Part shown: piece by piece, positions 4,795 through 5,186 of the stretch
Layout: each line of letters starts with the position of its first letter
Numbering within the stretch: the stretch's first letter is position 1
Assembly (NCBI GenBank): GCA_946626395.1
Contig: CAMOUF010000178.1
Location: 1-5,186, forward strand
Origin: an uncultured Clostridia bacterium
GTDB taxonomy: Bacteria; Bacillota; Clostridia; Christensenellales; Aristaeellaceae
DNA length: 5,186 bases
Direction: 5' to 3'
The notes under the pieces: model-generated
What the model was told of the DNA's origin: nothing
Databases searched by the model: none
What the model saw: the letters and a program-made list of their open reading frames with translations, nothing else
Made by a program: the position numbers and the translations under genes

Positions 4795-5186
4795 ATGAAA
4801 AAGATGGTTGCTTTGCTGATGGCGCTGGCAATGCTGCTGAGCGCTTCTGTGGCGTTTGCCGAGGAACCCATCACCCTGAAAATCGCCCATATCGGCCCCA
4901 CCACCGGCGCGGCCGCCCTGTACGGTCTGGCGACGCTCCACGGCGCGGAAGTGGCTGTGGAAGAAGTGAACGCCGCGGGCGGCAAGTACAGGATCGAGCT
5001 GATCAACGAAGACGACGAGCATAACGTGGAAAAGGTCATCAACGCTTACAACGCCGCTTTGGACGCGGGCGCGCAGATGATCCTGGGCACCACCACCTCC
5101 AAGCCCTGCGAAGCCGCGGGCGCTCAGGGCTATGTGGACCGCGTGTTCTTCCTGACACCTTCCGCGTCCTCCACTGCTGTTACTGA
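4795..5186 (+). CDS. Branched-chain amino acid-type ABC transporter substrate-binding protein (LivJ-like), 3' end cut by window edge
   Basis: The first 130 codons are visible with no stop up to the right edge; family members are usually about 370-400 residues, so roughly a third is present. Residues 1-22 are a signal peptide (MKKMVALLMALAMLLSASVAFA, cleaved before EE) without a lipobox cysteine. ITLKIAHIGPTTGAAALYG (26-44), GAEVAVEEVNAAGG (50-63), the IELINEDDE strand (68-76) and AGAQMILGTTTSKPCEAAG (91-109) followed by FFLTPSASS (118-126) are typical of the first lobe of Peripla_BP_6 (LivJ/LivK) proteins. It should capture an amino acid or similar small ligand for a LivHMGF-type importer, whose genes would be expected to the right. 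Substrate is not determinable from this lobe. It is divergent from murG. Confidence 0.9.
   Translation, partial: MKKMVALLMALAMLLSASVAFAEEPITLKIAHIGPTTGAAALYGLATLHGAEVAVEEVNAAGGKYRIELINEDDEHNVEKVINAYNAALDAGAQMILGTTTSKPCEAAGAQGYVDRVFFLTPSASSTAVT

Noticed and set aside
4788..5024. 78-codon plus-strand frame starting at the ATG 7 bases before the LivJ-like start
   Set aside because: Only 2 bases separate it from the Shine-Dalgarno, the product is Arg/Gly-rich, and it overlaps a clear solute-binding protein frame.

Overview
The window looks like chromosomal DNA of a fairly GC-rich anaerobic Firmicute (Clostridia-type). This is inferred from the protein families and signals: a TM1266-type [FeFe]-hydrogenase regulator, a MurG of the HESDLTPGLANK type, a VanW/SH3 exported protein, strong AGGAGG ribosome binding sites with GTG and TTG starts, and sigma-A-like promoters. 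Both solute-binding proteins carry signal peptides but no recognisable lipobox, which is atypical for a classical monoderm. I cannot name a genus.

Layout. From 1356 leftward runs a two-gene envelope operon: an exported protein with two SH3-like domains and a VanW domain (355-1356), then a translationally coupled small exported protein (350 to beyond the left edge). A divergent control region (1357-1729) holds a strong leftward promoter and, rightward, a perfect -10 followed by a leader of about 170 nt. That leader ends in a terminator-like hairpin just before the ribosome binding site, an attenuator or riboswitch-like arrangement. It precedes a TM1266-family gene (1730-1975) and a solute-binding protein gene (1994-2959), closed by a very strong terminator (2965-3017) with no permease or ATPase gene following.

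The region 2960-3501 separates two convergent transcription units and has no credible gene. It is packed with inverted repeats: two GC-rich hairpins (3078-3126), a compact predicted four-way junction (3206-3332), and a perfect 21-bp hairpin (3435-3479). The junction element is the most interesting unexplained object here, either a dispersed structured repeat or an undescribed non-coding RNA.

Right part. A complete, apparently monocistronic murG (3502-4566, leftward, TTG start) encodes the lipid II-forming glycosyltransferase. A second divergent region (4567-4794) carries its promoter, two rightward terminator-like hairpins, and a promoter for a LivJ-type branched-chain-amino-acid-like binding protein, which runs off the right edge (4795-5186).

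The theme is envelope biogenesis (MurG, VanW/SH3 proteins) interleaved with solute-binding proteins. The genes do not form one pathway. The TM1266 plus binding-protein pair is the only association that hints at an undescribed functional link.
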